From positions 57,548 to 121,547 of the forward strand of contig NZ_JAMGZK010000037.1 of NCBI RefSeq assembly GCF_025564065.1: a DNA stretch of 64,000 nucleotides, written 5' to 3'. Source of the DNA: Silvania hatchlandensis. Lineage in GTDB: Bacteria; Pseudomonadota; Gammaproteobacteria; Enterobacterales; Enterobacteriaceae. Positions 46,666-56,612 of this stretch are shown here, piece after piece. The notes beneath the pieces were generated by a model. It saw only the letters and a list, made by a program, of their open reading frames with translations, had not been told where the DNA came from and did no database searches. Each line of letters opens with the position of its first letter. Within the stretch, counting starts at the first letter, position 1. A program made the translations under genes and the position numbers.

Positions 46666-48117
46666 TTACAGTTGTTCTGTCGGGGAGGACGCGCGCGCTT
46701 TAGTGGGAACCTCTGTAATTTGCGCACTGGTGCGATTTCGACCTGCTTTTTTCGAACGATAAAGATAATCGTCTGCTTCGGTCATCAGCCGATTAAAAAC
46801 GTCAATTAAGGTCGACGTGCCGTATTGCCCACTGCCCAGACCGATACTGACGGTCAAAAACAGCGTCTTACCGCGCCAGTTGAACGGATATTGTTCAACT
46901 GAGGTGCGAATACGCTCCGCCAGGGCATAGCCCTGCTGGGTTGAGACGCTGTTGACCACGACCGCAAACTCCTCTCCACCCATGCGCGCCACCAGCCCGT
47001 CGGCACCAACCGTCTCCTGCACTTTTTGCGCAAAAGCAGCCAGCATGTTATCTCCGCACTCGTGACCGTAGTTGTCGTTGATGCTCTTAAAATAGTCGAT
47101 GTCCAGCAGCATCACCGTCAGGTGACGATTCTTACGCAGGCCCTCTTCGCGCTTCAGCGCTTCATACAGCCCGGAACGGGAGTACACGTGGGTCAGAAAA
47201 TCGAAGTCGGCGCGCAGGGAAACCTGGCGAATTAGCGAGTTGATCGCCGCCACGCTGACCGAGACCATCACCGGACAGATCGCCATGGTGGCAATCCCCA
47301 GACGCGCAGAGAACATCATTGGCGTGGTCAGGGACGTTGTCGCCGCAATATCAATAATCGAATTGGCGACCAGGGTGATCTCCAGCGCCCCGGTCACAAA
47401 GGTCAGCAGGCAGGTCGCGGGCAGCGAATAGCGCACCGCACACCAGATCAGCGCCGGTAACGGGAACGCCAGCGCACCGGCGCCGCCAATCACCACCGAT
47501 GCCGCCACCGAGACCATCAGCGCCACCACCGGCATCAGGTGCTCAATGCGCAGGCTGCGTTCAAAGCGGGGATAGTTGATGGTCAGCAGACACGGCACGA
47601 TCAGCACGCCGGTCGAGAACTGCTCGCTAAACCAGTCGGCAAACAGCGGCCAGAAGGTCTGACGGTTGATGCCCACCGAACCCAGCGCGCCAACCAGGGC
47701 GCACAGCAGCGCCGCCAGCAGGCAGTAGTTAAACAGCCGCAGGGCATTGACCGGATCCGGGGTCTCTTTTTTAAGGCGATTGTCACGCGTCACCAGCAGG
47801 GCAACGGTGATGATAAAGACCATATTAGAGAGGTTAATCACCAGCGAGACGGCACCCCAGTTGGTGGTGATCGCGTCATACACCAGCATCGCAATATAGG
47901 AAATCGCATAGTAGTGCAGGCGGTTAAGGTACGCGTAGCGCGCAAACACCCCCCCCATCACCCCGTTCAGCGGCCAGAACAGAGAGAGCTCATCGACCAG
48001 GCGTAACTCCGCGCCGATGAAATAGAACAGCGTAGTCAGCACAACGATCCCAACCACATTGCGCAATGGGTTGTGCTCGCTGAAAAGCGTGAACGTCCTG
48101 GCCTGAGAAGGAGACAT
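46666..48117 (-). CDS. dgcF: Membrane-anchored GGDEF diguanylate cyclase, DgcF-like
   Basis: A 483-residue protein with about eight N-terminal membrane segments of MASE1-like appearance (SLFWPLNGVMGGVFARYAYL, WFSEQFSTGVLIVP). The C-terminal GGDEF domain reads TVMLLDIDYFKSINDNYGHE and ARMGGEEFAVVV, with GGEEF, an active variant. Its position next to glsB is that of dgcF (yneF) in E. coli, where the protein is only about 315 residues, so this looks like the full-length form. Assignment to dgcF is by synteny and partial resemblance of the membrane part. Confidence 0.85.
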   Translation of the reverse strand: MSPSQARTFTLFSEHNPLRNVVGIVVLTTLFYFIGAELRLVDELSLFWPLNGVMGGVFARYAYLNRLHYYAISYIAMLVYDAITTNWGAVSLVINLSNMVFIITVALLVTRDNRLKKETPDPVNALRLFNYCLLAALLCALVGALGSVGINRQTFWPLFADWFSEQFSTGVLIVPCLLTINYPRFERSLRIEHLMPVVALMVSVAASVVIGGAGALAFPLPALIWCAVRYSLPATCLLTFVTGALEITLVANSIIDIAATTSLTTPMMFSARLGIATMAICPVMVSVSVAAINSLIRQVSLRADFDFLTHVYSRSGLYEALKREEGLRKNRHLTVMLLDIDYFKSINDNYGHECGDNMLAAFAQKVQETVGADGLVARMGGEEFAVVVNSVSTQQGYALAERIRTSVEQYPFNWRGKTLFLTVSIGLGSGQYGTSTLIDVFNRLMTEADDYLYRSKKAGRNRTSAQITEVPTKARASSPTEQL

Positions 48118-48264
48118 GCAATATCAATCCATACAAGTTTAAAGCGATTAATTAACAACCGGCGGGAGAAAGGTTAAGCGCTTACATCCCTATATACCAT
48201 AGACCGGACAACGCAATAGCCCAAACGGACTACCTGAATAAGGGGGTTGCATTGTCATTATTGA

Positions 48265-49191
48265 TTAATACACCGAGCGTCCCAGGCGTTGGGAAAGTTG
48301 TTCCAGCACCGCGATCCCCGCCAGCGAATTGCCGGTGGCGTCCAGCTCCGGGCTCCAGACGGCAATCGCCATCTCGTGCGGCACAATGGCGACGATCCCG
48401 CCGCCCACCCCCGATTTCGCCGGCAGCCCTACCCGCCAGGCGAACTCACCCGCGTTCTGATACATCCCGCTGGTGGCCATCAGGGCATTAATCTGGCGGG
48501 CCTGCAGCGGTGTCACCACCGCCGTTGACAGATGCGGGGCTCTGCCCTGATCGGCCAAAAACAGGAACGTCGACGCCAGTTCAACGCAGTTCATCCTGAG
48601 GGCACAGTAGTGAAAGTAGTTTTGCAGAACCGTGGAGACATCGTTATGAAAATTGCCGAAGGATTTCATCAGCCAGGCGATGGCCGCATTGCGCGCTGAG
48701 TGTTCAAACTCAGACCGGGCGACGGTGGCATCGTAGGCAATATCCGCGACGCCACACAGCTGACGAACAATTTCCAGCATCCGCTGACGAGGCGCGCTGA
48801 GGCGGCTTTGCAGCATATCGCACACTACCAGCGCCCCGGCGTTGATAAACGGGTTGCGCGGCTTGCCCTGCTCGATCTCCAGCTGCAGCAAGGAGTTAAA
48901 CGGCTGGCCGGAGGGATCTTTACCCACCCGCTGCCAGATCTCGTCTTCATCATACTGCCGCATGGCGGCCACCAGGCTCAGTACCTTGGAGATTGACTGA
49001 ATGGAAAAACGCTCGGTGGCATCCCCGGCCTGAAAGCGCTGTCCATCCACCGTACAGATGGCAATACCCAGTTTATTGCCGTCAACCGAGGCCAGCGCCG
49101 GGATGTAATCGGCCACCTTTCCCTGCCCCAGTAGCGGGCGCACCTGCTCCAGGATTGATTCCAGCATGTGGTTGTTGATGTTCGCAGCCAT
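48265..49191 (-). CDS. glsB: Glutaminase 2
   Basis: The ATG at 49191 has AAGGAG 6 bases upstream and gives 308 residues, the length of E. coli GlsB (YneH). The serine-dependent beta-lactamase-like fold is marked by [12 protein letters not shown] (Ser-x-x-Lys), [34 protein letters not shown] and [16 protein letters not shown]. It hydrolyses glutamine to glutamate and ammonia in the cytoplasm. The order dgcF - glsB - sad - yneJ matches E. coli apart from the inserted chemoreceptor gene. Very high conservation along its length. Confidence 0.96.
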   Translation of the reverse strand: MAANINNHMLESILEQVRPLLGQGKVADYIPALASVDGNKLGIAICTVDGQRFQAGDATERFSIQSISKVLSLVAAMRQYDEDEIWQRVGKDPSGQPFNSLLQLEIEQGKPRNPFINAGALVVCDMLQSRLSAPRQRMLEIVRQLCGVADIAYDATVARSEFEHSARNAAIAWLMKSFGNFHNDVSTVLQNYFHYCALRMNCVELASTFLFLADQGRAPHLSTAVVTPLQARQINALMATSGMYQNAGEFAWRVGLPAKSGVGGGIVAIVPHEMAIAVWSPELDATGNSLAGIAVLEQLSQRLGRSVY

Positions 49192-49254
49192 ACATTGCTC
49201 CTTGCTCACCGGCCAAAAACGGCCTGCGAGTATAACAGAGGCAAATGGATGACG

Positions 49255-50844
49255 TCAGGTCGGGAGCTGGAAACGCGCCACCGCCCGTAACAGCAGACCG
49301 GATTGGTTATGCAGCCGCTGAGAGGCCTCTGACGCAGTATTGACCAGCGTATCCGTCTGGCGGGCGACCTGATTCAGGGCCTGCAGCTGACAGGTCATCT
49401 GGTGAATACTCTCGCCCTGGCTGAGGGTAGCGATGGAGATATCGTTCAGTAAACTGCACAGATTGCCCACCAGCGCGATCACCTGCTGGAGGTTATCCTC
49501 CAGCCGGGTCACCGCTTTCGAGCCATCCTCGACGCCCTGCAACGAATGGTTAATCAGCTGCTGAATGGTTTGCGTCGAATGGCTACTCTTGCGCGCCAGC
49601 AGGCCGACCTCCTTCGCCACCACCGCAAAGCCGCGTCCCTGGTTGCCCGCATGCGCAGCTTCTATCGCCGCATTCAGCGCCAGGATGTTGGTTTGAAACG
49701 CCACGTTATCGATAATCGCCACAATGCCCTGCATCTCTGCAGAACGCTCAACAATAGCCGCCATCGAGGCGTTGACCGTCTCCATCATCCGGTCGCCCCC
49801 TGCCGCCATGACCCGCGCCTCATCCGCCCGGGAGCTCGCCAGTTTTGCATAGCCGGTATTGCCCTCCACATGGGTCTCCAGCGCCGCGATGTGTGCGGTG
49901 ACCGCTTTCAGCTCCTGCGCCTGGCGGGCGGACTGGTGATACAGATCCTGATTGCCCTGCGCCAGCGAACCGATATTGGTCACCATCGAGGTGGTGGCCT
50001 CACTGACCTGCATCACCAGCTGTGCCAGCCCCGCCTGCAGGGTATCAACGCTGTCACCGAGCTGAGCCATCTCGCGGTTAAAGCGCTTCACCGTCGGCGG
50101 CGGCGCCGATAAATCCCCCGCCGCCAGCAGGTTGATATGGGCAATCAACCGACGCAGAGGAACGATCACCCATCGCGACATGCCAAACCACACTGCAATG
50201 GCGATCGCCAGCAGCAGCACCGGCGCCAGCAGGAACAGCGACTGCAGGTTCGACAGGCTGGCGGTCAGAAGCTGCCGTCCCTGCGCCGCGCGCTGTTCGC
50301 TGGCCTGCTGATGGCGGGCATAGTTGTCGTTAAAATCCGCCTGAAAAGCCTGAGCAGGCACCGCAAAAAAGGCGTCGATGGACTGGCTCTTCACCAGCCC
50401 GTCGGCCTGCTCCTGGATGGCCCCGAAGAACAACTGGTAGCTATTGACCAGCGCCTCGTCCTGGATTGGCTTCATCGCCAGCCACCCCTGCCAGGCCTGC
50501 TGCGAATCACGCAATGCCTGCTGGGCTTCATCCATCAGACTATGCCAGCTCCCGTCTGAACCGGTCTCTTTATCCTGCATAAAATAGACACCCGCCCGGT
50601 TCAGCAGGTCGCTCGCCGCCAGCAGCGAAATCCTCGCCTGATCGACCTTCGCCTGCTGCAGATGGGTTAGCTGATTACGTTGTTCATTGCGCTGAGCATC
50701 ACTCAGCGAGACGGAAAGCAGGACCGAAGAGGAAATTTGCAGGGCCGAAAAAAGACCGATGATGCAGAAAATCCCCACCAGCAAACCAAACTGCCGGGGA
50801 GCAAGACGCCGAATAATTTGCGTTAGGTTCATAATTGTTTTCAT
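49255..50844 (-). CDS. Methyl-accepting chemotaxis protein
   Basis: About 529 residues from ATG 50844 (TTG 50850 and ATG 50832 are alternatives; no clear ribosome site). A membrane helix near residues 17-40 and another near 210-230 enclose a helical periplasmic ligand-binding domain of Tar type. HAMP follows (VPLRRLIAHINLLAAGDLSA), then the signalling tip IDNVAFQTNILALNAAIEAA with HAGNQGRGFAVVAKEV. The C terminus lacks the NWETF-type CheR-docking pentapeptide, so it would be a low-abundance-type receptor. It stands between glsB and sad, where E. coli has none, and may sense glutamate-related or other nutrients. Confidence 0.9.
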   Translation of the reverse strand: MKTIMNLTQIIRRLAPRQFGLLVGIFCIIGLFSALQISSSVLLSVSLSDAQRNEQRNQLTHLQQAKVDQARISLLAASDLLNRAGVYFMQDKETGSDGSWHSLMDEAQQALRDSQQAWQGWLAMKPIQDEALVNSYQLFFGAIQEQADGLVKSQSIDAFFAVPAQAFQADFNDNYARHQQASEQRAAQGRQLLTASLSNLQSLFLLAPVLLLAIAIAVWFGMSRWVIVPLRRLIAHINLLAAGDLSAPPPTVKRFNREMAQLGDSVDTLQAGLAQLVMQVSEATTSMVTNIGSLAQGNQDLYHQSARQAQELKAVTAHIAALETHVEGNTGYAKLASSRADEARVMAAGGDRMMETVNASMAAIVERSAEMQGIVAIIDNVAFQTNILALNAAIEAAHAGNQGRGFAVVAKEVGLLARKSSHSTQTIQQLINHSLQGVEDGSKAVTRLEDNLQQVIALVGNLCSLLNDISIATLSQGESIHQMTCQLQALNQVARQTDTLVNTASEASQRLHNQSGLLLRAVARFQLPT

Positions 50845-50924
50845 TAACAAAGCCTTAGACGCGAGCGAGTCTACGCAGTGAAAATGACAGAACTATTTCA
50901 GGGAGATGACAGTGCCCGGGAATT

Positions 50925-50949
50925 GCCGTGCGGCGCTGCGCCGCACGGC
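50925..50949. terminator. Terminator-like hairpin between sad and the chemoreceptor gene
   Basis: GCCGTGCGGCG (50925-50935) and CGCCGCACGGC (50939-50949) form a perfect 11-bp GC stem, 18 bp past the sad stop. The flanking T content is low (AATT on the minus strand). Confidence 0.7.
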
Positions 50950-50967
50950 AGAAATGCGAGCACTCAA

Positions 50968-52350
50968 TCAGATCCTATCTTTCCACACCGTCTGCACATT
51001 GCAGAACTCACGCAGGCCAAAGTGGGATAGCTCCCGGCCAAAGCCGCTTTTCTTCACCCCGCCAAACGCCACGCGGGCATCGCTGGCGCTGTAGCCGTTG
51101 ATAAACACCCCGCCGCACTCCAGATTTCGTGCAAAATGCTCAGCCGTGGCGTCGCAGGCGGTAAAGACGGTAGCCGACAAGCCAAAATCGCTGTCGTTAG
51201 CCAGCGCCAGCGCATGATCGGCATCAGTGGCAAGGGTAATCGCCGCCACCGGGCCAAACAGCTCCTGACGAAATGCGGTCATTGCAGGCGTCACGTTACT
51301 CAATACCGTGGCCGGATAGTAGTTCCCTGCCCCGGCTACCTTCTCGCCGCCCAACAGCAGGGTTGCGCCTTCGGCAAGGGTGGCTTGTACCTGCTGATGC
51401 AGCTCGTCACGCAGATCGTAGCGCGCCATCGGCCCAAGGTTGTTTTCTTCATTGTCAGGCGCACCCATTTTCAGGGCAGCGGTCGCGGCCACAAAGCGAC
51501 GGCTGAATTCCTCGGCAATTCCCGCTTCGACGATAAAGCGCTTCGCCGCCGCGCACACCTGCCCGGTGTTTTGATAGCGTCCGGTCACGGCCGCTTTCAC
51601 CGCCAGATCCAGGTCAGCATCGTTCAGCACGATAAAGGGATCGGAGCCGCCCAGCTCGAGGACGCATTTTTTCAGCGCCGCCCCCGCCTGGGCCCCAATC
51701 GCCGCCCCGGCACGCAGGCTGCCGGTGACGGTCACCGCCGCAATGCGCGGATCGGCAATCATCTGGCTGACCCCGTCATTGGTGGCGTTCAGCTGACCAA
51801 ACACCCCCTGCGGGAAACCGGCGTCGGCAAAAATCTGCTCAATCAGCGCTGCTGCACCCAGCACGTTCGGGGCGTGCTTCAGTAGATAGCTGTTGCCGGC
51901 CAGAACGATCGGCACCGCGCCGCGCAGCACCTGCCACAGCGGAAAGTTCCACGGCATCACCGCCAACACCGGGCCTAGCGGACGATACGCAATCACCGCG
52001 TCCGCCACCTGGGTCGCCTCGGTCTGTAGCATTAATGGGCCATGATCGGCATACCAGTCGCACAGGCTGGCCGATTTCGCCACCTCACCACGCGCCTGGG
52101 CAATGGGCTTGCCCATCTCGCGGGTGATGGTCTGCGCCATCTCTTCACCACGGTTGCGCAGTGCAGCGCCCAGATCGCGAAGCTTTTGCGCGCGAGCCTC
52201 CACCGGCTGGGTGCGCCACTGGCGAAAACCGGTGTCGGCCAGCGCCAGCGCCCGATCAACGTCGTTTTCAGTGGCCCACGGCCATGCGGTCAGGGTTTCG
52301 CCCGTCGCCGGATTAACAGACAAGGCATGAGTCGCAGAGGAAATAGTCAT
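50968..52350 (-). CDS. sad: Succinate semialdehyde dehydrogenase, NAD(P)+
   Basis: A 460-residue aldehyde dehydrogenase (E. coli Sad/YneI 462). The catalytic Glu is in LELGGSDPF and the nucleophile Cys in [31 protein letters not shown] and [10 protein letters not shown] are cofactor-binding parts. It oxidises succinate semialdehyde to succinate, completing GABA and putrescine breakdown. Divergent from yneJ, its known neighbour in E. coli. No signal peptide. Confidence 0.95.
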   Translation of the reverse strand: MTISSATHALSVNPATGETLTAWPWATENDVDRALALADTGFRQWRTQPVEARAQKLRDLGAALRNRGEEMAQTITREMGKPIAQARGEVAKSASLCDWYADHGPLMLQTEATQVADAVIAYRPLGPVLAVMPWNFPLWQVLRGAVPIVLAGNSYLLKHAPNVLGAAALIEQIFADAGFPQGVFGQLNATNDGVSQMIADPRIAAVTVTGSLRAGAAIGAQAGAALKKCVLELGGSDPFIVLNDADLDLAVKAAVTGRYQNTGQVCAAAKRFIVEAGIAEEFSRRFVAATAALKMGAPDNEENNLGPMARYDLRDELHQQVQATLAEGATLLLGGEKVAGAGNYYPATVLSNVTPAMTAFRQELFGPVAAITLATDADHALALANDSDFGLSATVFTACDATAEHFARNLECGGVFINGYSASDARVAFGGVKKSGFGRELSHFGLREFCNVQTVWKDRI

Positions 52351-52449
52351 AATGTGCTCCGTGTAATAACAGTTGATTCAGTGTGGCCTACTCTGCTATT
52401 TCTTAAAAATGAATAATAATTACCACCTTATTCACGAAACGAGAATGAT

Positions 52450-53328
52450 ATGGATCTGACCCAGCTTGAGATGTTTAACGCTGTCGCCCAGACCGGCAGC
52501 ATCACCCAGGCCGCGCAGAAGGTGCATCGCGTGCCATCCAACCTGACCACCCGCATCAAACAGCTGGAGGCCGATCTCGGCGTGGAACTGTTCATCCGCG
52601 AGAATCAGCGGCTGCGCCTCTCTCCGGCAGGACATAATTTTTTGCGCTACAGCCGACAAATTCTGGCCCTGGTGGATGAAGCACGGATGGTGGTCGCAGG
52701 GGATGAGCCGCAGGGGTTGTTTGCTCTGGGCGCGCTGGAAAGCACCGCGGCGGTGCGCATTCCGGCCTCGCTGGCGGCGTTTAATCAGCGCTACCCGCGC
52801 ATTCAGTTTGCCCTCTCTACCGGGCCGTCCGGGACGATGATCGACGGCGTGCTGGAGGGAACACTGAGCGCGGCCTTTGTCGACGGGCCGTTAACCCATC
52901 CGGAGCTGGAAGGGATGCCGGTGTATCGGGAAGAGATGATGCTGGTCGCTGCCGCTGGTCACCCGCCGGTGCAGCGGCCGACCGAGGTCAGCGGGCGTGA
53001 TATTTATGCCTTTCGCGCCAACTGCTCCTATCGCCGCCATTTCGAAAGCTGGTTTCATGCGGATCGCGCCACGCCGGGGCGCATCCACGAGATGGAGTCC
53101 TATCACGGGATGCTGGCCTGCGTGATTGCGGGGGCCGGGATTGCGCTGATGCCGCGCTCAATGCTGGAAAGTATGCCCGGTCATCATCAGGTGGAGGCCT
53201 GGCCGCTGGCCGAAAACTGGCGCTGGCTCACCACCTGGCTGGTGTGGCGTCGCGGAGCGATGACCCGGCAGCTGGAGGCGTTTATAGCCCTGCTAAACGA
53301 AGATCAGCCACCAGCAGTTTCTCCATAA
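52450..53328 (+). CDS. yneJ: YneJ, LysR-family regulator
   Basis: A 292-residue LysR protein (E. coli YneJ 293). [23 protein letters not shown] with [19 protein letters not shown]. It is divergent from sad, with a 99-bp AT-rich gap, and likely regulates sad as in E. coli, where YneJ has been named PtrR and linked to putrescine and glutamine use. Its 3' end overlaps the convergent acetyltransferase gene by 47 bp. Confidence 0.93.
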   Translation: MDLTQLEMFNAVAQTGSITQAAQKVHRVPSNLTTRIKQLEADLGVELFIRENQRLRLSPAGHNFLRYSRQILALVDEARMVVAGDEPQGLFALGALESTAAVRIPASLAAFNQRYPRIQFALSTGPSGTMIDGVLEGTLSAAFVDGPLTHPELEGMPVYREEMMLVAAAGHPPVQRPTEVSGRDIYAFRANCSYRRHFESWFHADRATPGRIHEMESYHGMLACVIAGAGIALMPRSMLESMPGHHQVEAWPLAENWRWLTTWLVWRRGAMTRQLEAFIALLNEDQPPAVSP

Positions 53329-53764
53329 ACAGACTGAGAGGATCTTCCACGTAGGGGGCAAACGCCGCGCGCAGCTGATACCCGCAGCGCTCATACAGCC
53401 GCACCGCCGCATGCTGCTCGATCCCGGTTTCCAGCCTCAGGGTGTGGCAGCTGCGGCTCAGGGCTTCGTCTTCCAGCGCCGCCAGGAGTTTTTCGCCTAG
53501 CTGCTGACCGCGGTGCGCCGGATCGATATAGACCCGCTTCATCTCGCCGCTGCCATCACTGTTCAGGACCACCGCCCCGCAGCCCACGGCGTTGAGCTGC
53601 CTGTCGCGGATCACCATCATGATGAGCATTTGGGCAGGAAGTTGGGTGAGATCCAGCAGATGATTACTTTCGGTCGGGTAGAGAGCGCTCTGGTAGCTGT
53701 CGAGGGCTGCAATCAGGGCAACGATATCCGGATGCGCGGGCGATACAGAGGAAATGGAATACAT
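53282..53764 (-). CDS. GNAT-family N-acetyltransferase
   Basis: The ATG at 53764 follows AAGGAG and gives 160 residues; upstream frame has no such signal. Acetyl-CoA motif: [20 protein letters not shown], and [19 protein letters not shown] at the C terminus, as in the YsnE-like group. Acceptor unknown. Its 3' end lies inside the yneJ coding end on the other strand, so the two are mutually constrained. Confidence 0.85.
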   Translation of the reverse strand: MYSISSVSPAHPDIVALIAALDSYQSALYPTESNHLLDLTQLPAQMLIMMVIRDRQLNAVGCGAVVLNSDGSGEMKRVYIDPAHRGQQLGEKLLAALEDEALSRSCHTLRLETGIEQHAAVRLYERCGYQLRAAFAPYVEDPLSLFMEKLLVADLRLAGL

Positions 53765-53913
53765 GGCAAGCTCCTTCGTCGTTTTTCTCCACCATAGCGC
53801 CAGCCGATTCACCGACAGGCATATTTTTAACTTATAGCTGCCGCCAGCCATTGCGCCGCCTTCTCCTGCGGCGTAAGTTTGGCGCAGATACGGTTAAAAC
53901 CTCAGGAAAAACA

Positions 53914-54858
53914 ATGAACACCAAAGCCCGCAAAGTGATGATTATCGGTGCCGGAAACGTCGGCGCTTCAGCCGCCTATGCCCTGCTGAACCAGAATATC
54001 TGCGAGGAGCTGCTGCTGGTGGATATTAACCAGGCGCGCAGCGAAGGCCACGCCCGGGATCTGTCGGATGCCGCGGCCTATATGCCCGGCATGATGACCA
54101 TCACCACCCGCGAAGCGAGCGACTGCGCGGATGTGGATATCGCAGTGATCACCGTCTCCGGCGGCGCGCTCAAACCCGGCCAGACCCGGCTGGATGAGCT
54201 GGCCTCCACGGCAAAAATCGTCAAAAACATTGTGCCGCAGATGATGGCAGGCGGGTTTAACGGCATTTTCCTGATCGCCACCAACCCCTGTGACATCATT
54301 ACCTGGCAGGTGTGGCAGCTCTCCGGCCTGCCGCGCAGCCAGGTCATTGGCACCGGCGTCTGGCTCGATACCACCCGCCTGCGGCGTACCCTCGCGCAGG
54401 CGCTGGATATCGGTGCCCAGAGCATCGACGCCTTTATTCTTGGCGAGCACGGCGATACCCAGTTCCCGGTATGGTCCCATTCGGCGGTGTACGGTTCACC
54501 CATTGCCGACGTGTATCAACGCCATACCGGAAAAACGCTGGATGTTGACGCCCTCGCCGAGAGCGTGCGCAAGCAGGGCTTCGAAATTTACGCCCGTAAA
54601 GGCTGCACGGAATACGGGATCGCCGGGACCATCGCCGAGATCTGCCGCAATATCTTCACCGGCAGCCACCGGGCGCTGGCGATCTCCTGCATTCTGGACG
54701 GGGAGTATGGGATTGATGGGATTGCGATCGGGGTGCCTGCGGTGCTGGCCCAGAGCGGGGTCCAGCAGATTATCGAGCTAAAACTGGCGGAGGATGAACA
54801 GCAAAAATTCCGCCAGTCGGCAGAGGTGATCAGAAATAATATCGCCCTGCTGCCCTGA
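53914..54858 (+). CDS. Lactate/malate-dehydrogenase-family 2-hydroxyacid dehydrogenase with altered specificity residue
   Basis: The ATG at 53914 has AGGAAA upstream; 314 residues. NAD loop: KVMIIGAGNVGASAAYALLN. Active-site elements: KPGQTRLDEL (catalytic Arg), ATNPCDIITW and GEHGDTQFPVWS (catalytic His), so it is a complete 2-hydroxyacid dehydrogenase. The residue just before KPG, Gln in L-lactate and Arg in malate dehydrogenases, is Leu here (SGGALKPGQ). This argues for a bulkier or less polar 2-oxo acid. E. coli has no enzyme of this branch. It is convergent with the DeoR gene (4 bp), beside the acid-sugar locus whose aldolase should release pyruvate or another 2-oxo acid. Confidence 0.85.
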   Translation: MNTKARKVMIIGAGNVGASAAYALLNQNICEELLLVDINQARSEGHARDLSDAAAYMPGMMTITTREASDCADVDIAVITVSGGALKPGQTRLDELASTAKIVKNIVPQMMAGGFNGIFLIATNPCDIITWQVWQLSGLPRSQVIGTGVWLDTTRLRRTLAQALDIGAQSIDAFILGEHGDTQFPVWSHSAVYGSPIADVYQRHTGKTLDVDALAESVRKQGFEIYARKGCTEYGIAGTIAEICRNIFTGSHRALAISCILDGEYGIDGIAIGVPAVLAQSGVQQIIELKLAEDEQQKFRQSAEVIRNNIALLP

Positions 54859-54862
54859 GTCG

Positions 54863-55624
54863 TTACGGGGCCAGCGTCAGGCTGGCATCGAGCTGGCTTA
54901 AGGTCTGCTGGACACTTTCGTCCAGACGGCGGTCGGTGACAATATCGGTCAGGGTGTTGAGATGGGCCACGTTAAACAGCGACCAGGCACCGTATTTTGA
55001 GCTGTCGGCCAGCAGTACGCGGCGTCGGGCGTTGGCAATCAGATCGCGCTTCAACGCTGCTTTTTCTTCCGTTGGCGATGTTATGCCGCGTTCCAGATCC
55101 CAGCCGTTACAGCTGACAAAGGCGATATCCGGCCAGACGTTCTGCAGCAGACGGCGACCATGGTCGCCAATGCAGGACTGGCTTGAGTCGTCGATGCGCC
55201 CGCCAATGATCGTCACTTCAATTTGCTTAAACTCGGACAAAAACAGGGCGATATGCAGATCGCTGGTGATCACGCGCAGCGGCAGATGGGTGAGCTGGCG
55301 CGCGAGTTCAATCATCGTCGTTCCCGCATCCAGCACCACCGAATCCCCGGCTTTGACAAAACGGGCTGCCGCGCAGGCGATGTCGTGTTTTTCCATCAGG
55401 CTGCGCTGCATCTTTTCACTGGTGGTGGGCTGGGAAGGGATAAACCGGTTCAGGGTCACACCGCCGTGGGTGCGGCTGATGACGCCTTCCTGATCGAGCT
55501 TAATCAGATCCCGGCGAATGGTCGCCGGTGAGGCATCGGTAGCCGCGACCAGCTGATCTACCGTCACCAGATTGTGCCCTTTCAGGTAGTCCATGATCTG
55601 TTCTAACCGGCTATATCCCTTCAT
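54863..55624 (-). CDS. DeoR-family regulator of the acid-sugar locus
   Basis: A 253-residue protein. N-terminal [23 protein letters not shown] with [20 protein letters not shown], the DeoR signature. The C-terminal sugar-phosphate sensor domain has [16 protein letters not shown] and [11 protein letters not shown]. It starts 1 bp after the pdxA2-like gene and is last of a three-gene minus-strand operon. Likely ligand is a phosphorylated tetronate or other sugar phosphate of the pathway, and likely sites are the TGATTG/CAATCA palindromes at 57864-57976. Confidence 0.9.
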   Translation of the reverse strand: MKGYSRLEQIMDYLKGHNLVTVDQLVAATDASPATIRRDLIKLDQEGVISRTHGGVTLNRFIPSQPTTSEKMQRSLMEKHDIACAAARFVKAGDSVVLDAGTTMIELARQLTHLPLRVITSDLHIALFLSEFKQIEVTIIGGRIDDSSQSCIGDHGRRLLQNVWPDIAFVSCNGWDLERGITSPTEEKAALKRDLIANARRRVLLADSSKYGAWSLFNVAHLNTLTDIVTDRRLDESVQQTLSQLDASLTLAP

Positions 55625-55625
55625 A

Positions 55626-56612
55626 TTATTCCCGTGTGATTTGCATCGCTAACTGGATAGAGACCGTCATGCTCTCAGACTTCGCTTTACCTGTCCACGC
55701 AATGTCGAATGCGGTGCCGTGGTCAGCAGAGGTGCGGATAAACGGCAGCCCGGCGGTGATGTTCACCCCGTCGTAAAAACCGAGTAATTTTAACGGGATA
55801 TGCCCCTGATCGTGATACATCGCCACCACCATATCGTACATCCCTTCGTGGCACTGCATAAACACCGTATCCGGCGGGCACGGCCCGGTTACATTCAATC
55901 CCTCGGCTTTCATCGCCTGTACCGCCGGGCCAACAATCTTAATCTCTTCATCGCCAAACAGACCGTTCTCCCCGGCGTGCGGGTTGACCCCGGCCACCGC
56001 GATACGCGGATTTTTGTACCCGACGCGTCGCAGGAAGGTATCCGCAATACCAATCACGGTTTTGACCCGATCCTGGTTCAGGGTGTCGAGGAATTTGCGC
56101 AGCGCAATATGGGTGGTGATGTGAATGACCTTCAGCTGATCGGTATACAGTACCATCGCGTAATCTTTGCTGTCGGTGAGGTGCGCCAGCAGCTCGGTGT
56201 GCCCCGGATAGTGATGCCCTGCCAGATGCAGCGCCTCTTTATTCAGCGGCGCGGTGGCAATGGCTTTGACGTCACCCGCCATGGCCAGCTCGGTGGCGCG
56301 ACGCACGCAACGATAGGCCAGATCCCCGGCCTGCGCCTGCACCACGCCCGGCTGTAACGCCTCGGGCTCGGCCAGCGGTTCATCGAGTACGTTGACGATC
56401 GCCGGGCCAAATTGCGCCTCGCTGACGCAAGACACCACCCGCAGTTCGGCCGGAGCAGTGATGCCCTTCTCAAGCACCCGTTGCAGGGTTCTCGCGCAAC
56501 CGACCACCACCACCGGTGCGCCGGACAGCTCACCCTCGGTCAGGGATTTGATAATGATCTCCGGGCCAATGCCTGCCGGGTCGCCCATCGTTACAGCAAT
56601 GATATTAGTCAC
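55626..56612 (-). CDS. PdxA2-type 4-phospho-tetronate dehydrogenase
   Basis: 328 residues from GTG 56612, overlapping the kinase gene end by 8 bp. PdxA-family motifs: [42 protein letters not shown] and [14 protein letters not shown], with the three metal-binding His present. PdxA proper oxidises 4-phosphohydroxy-L-threonine in vitamin B6 synthesis; copies fused in operons with DUF1537 kinases, such as PdxA2 of Salmonella, oxidise D-threonate or D-erythronate 4-phosphate, giving dihydroxyacetone phosphate after decarboxylation. The kinase partner and DeoR gene here favour the PdxA2 role. Confidence 0.9.
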   Translation of the reverse strand: MTNIIAVTMGDPAGIGPEIIIKSLTEGELSGAPVVVVGCARTLQRVLEKGITAPAELRVVSCVSEAQFGPAIVNVLDEPLAEPEALQPGVVQAQAGDLAYRCVRRATELAMAGDVKAIATAPLNKEALHLAGHHYPGHTELLAHLTDSKDYAMVLYTDQLKVIHITTHIALRKFLDTLNQDRVKTVIGIADTFLRRVGYKNPRIAVAGVNPHAGENGLFGDEEIKIVGPAVQAMKAEGLNVTGPCPPDTVFMQCHEGMYDMVVAMYHDQGHIPLKLLGFYDGVNITAGLPFIRTSADHGTAFDIAWTGKAKSESMTVSIQLAMQITRE

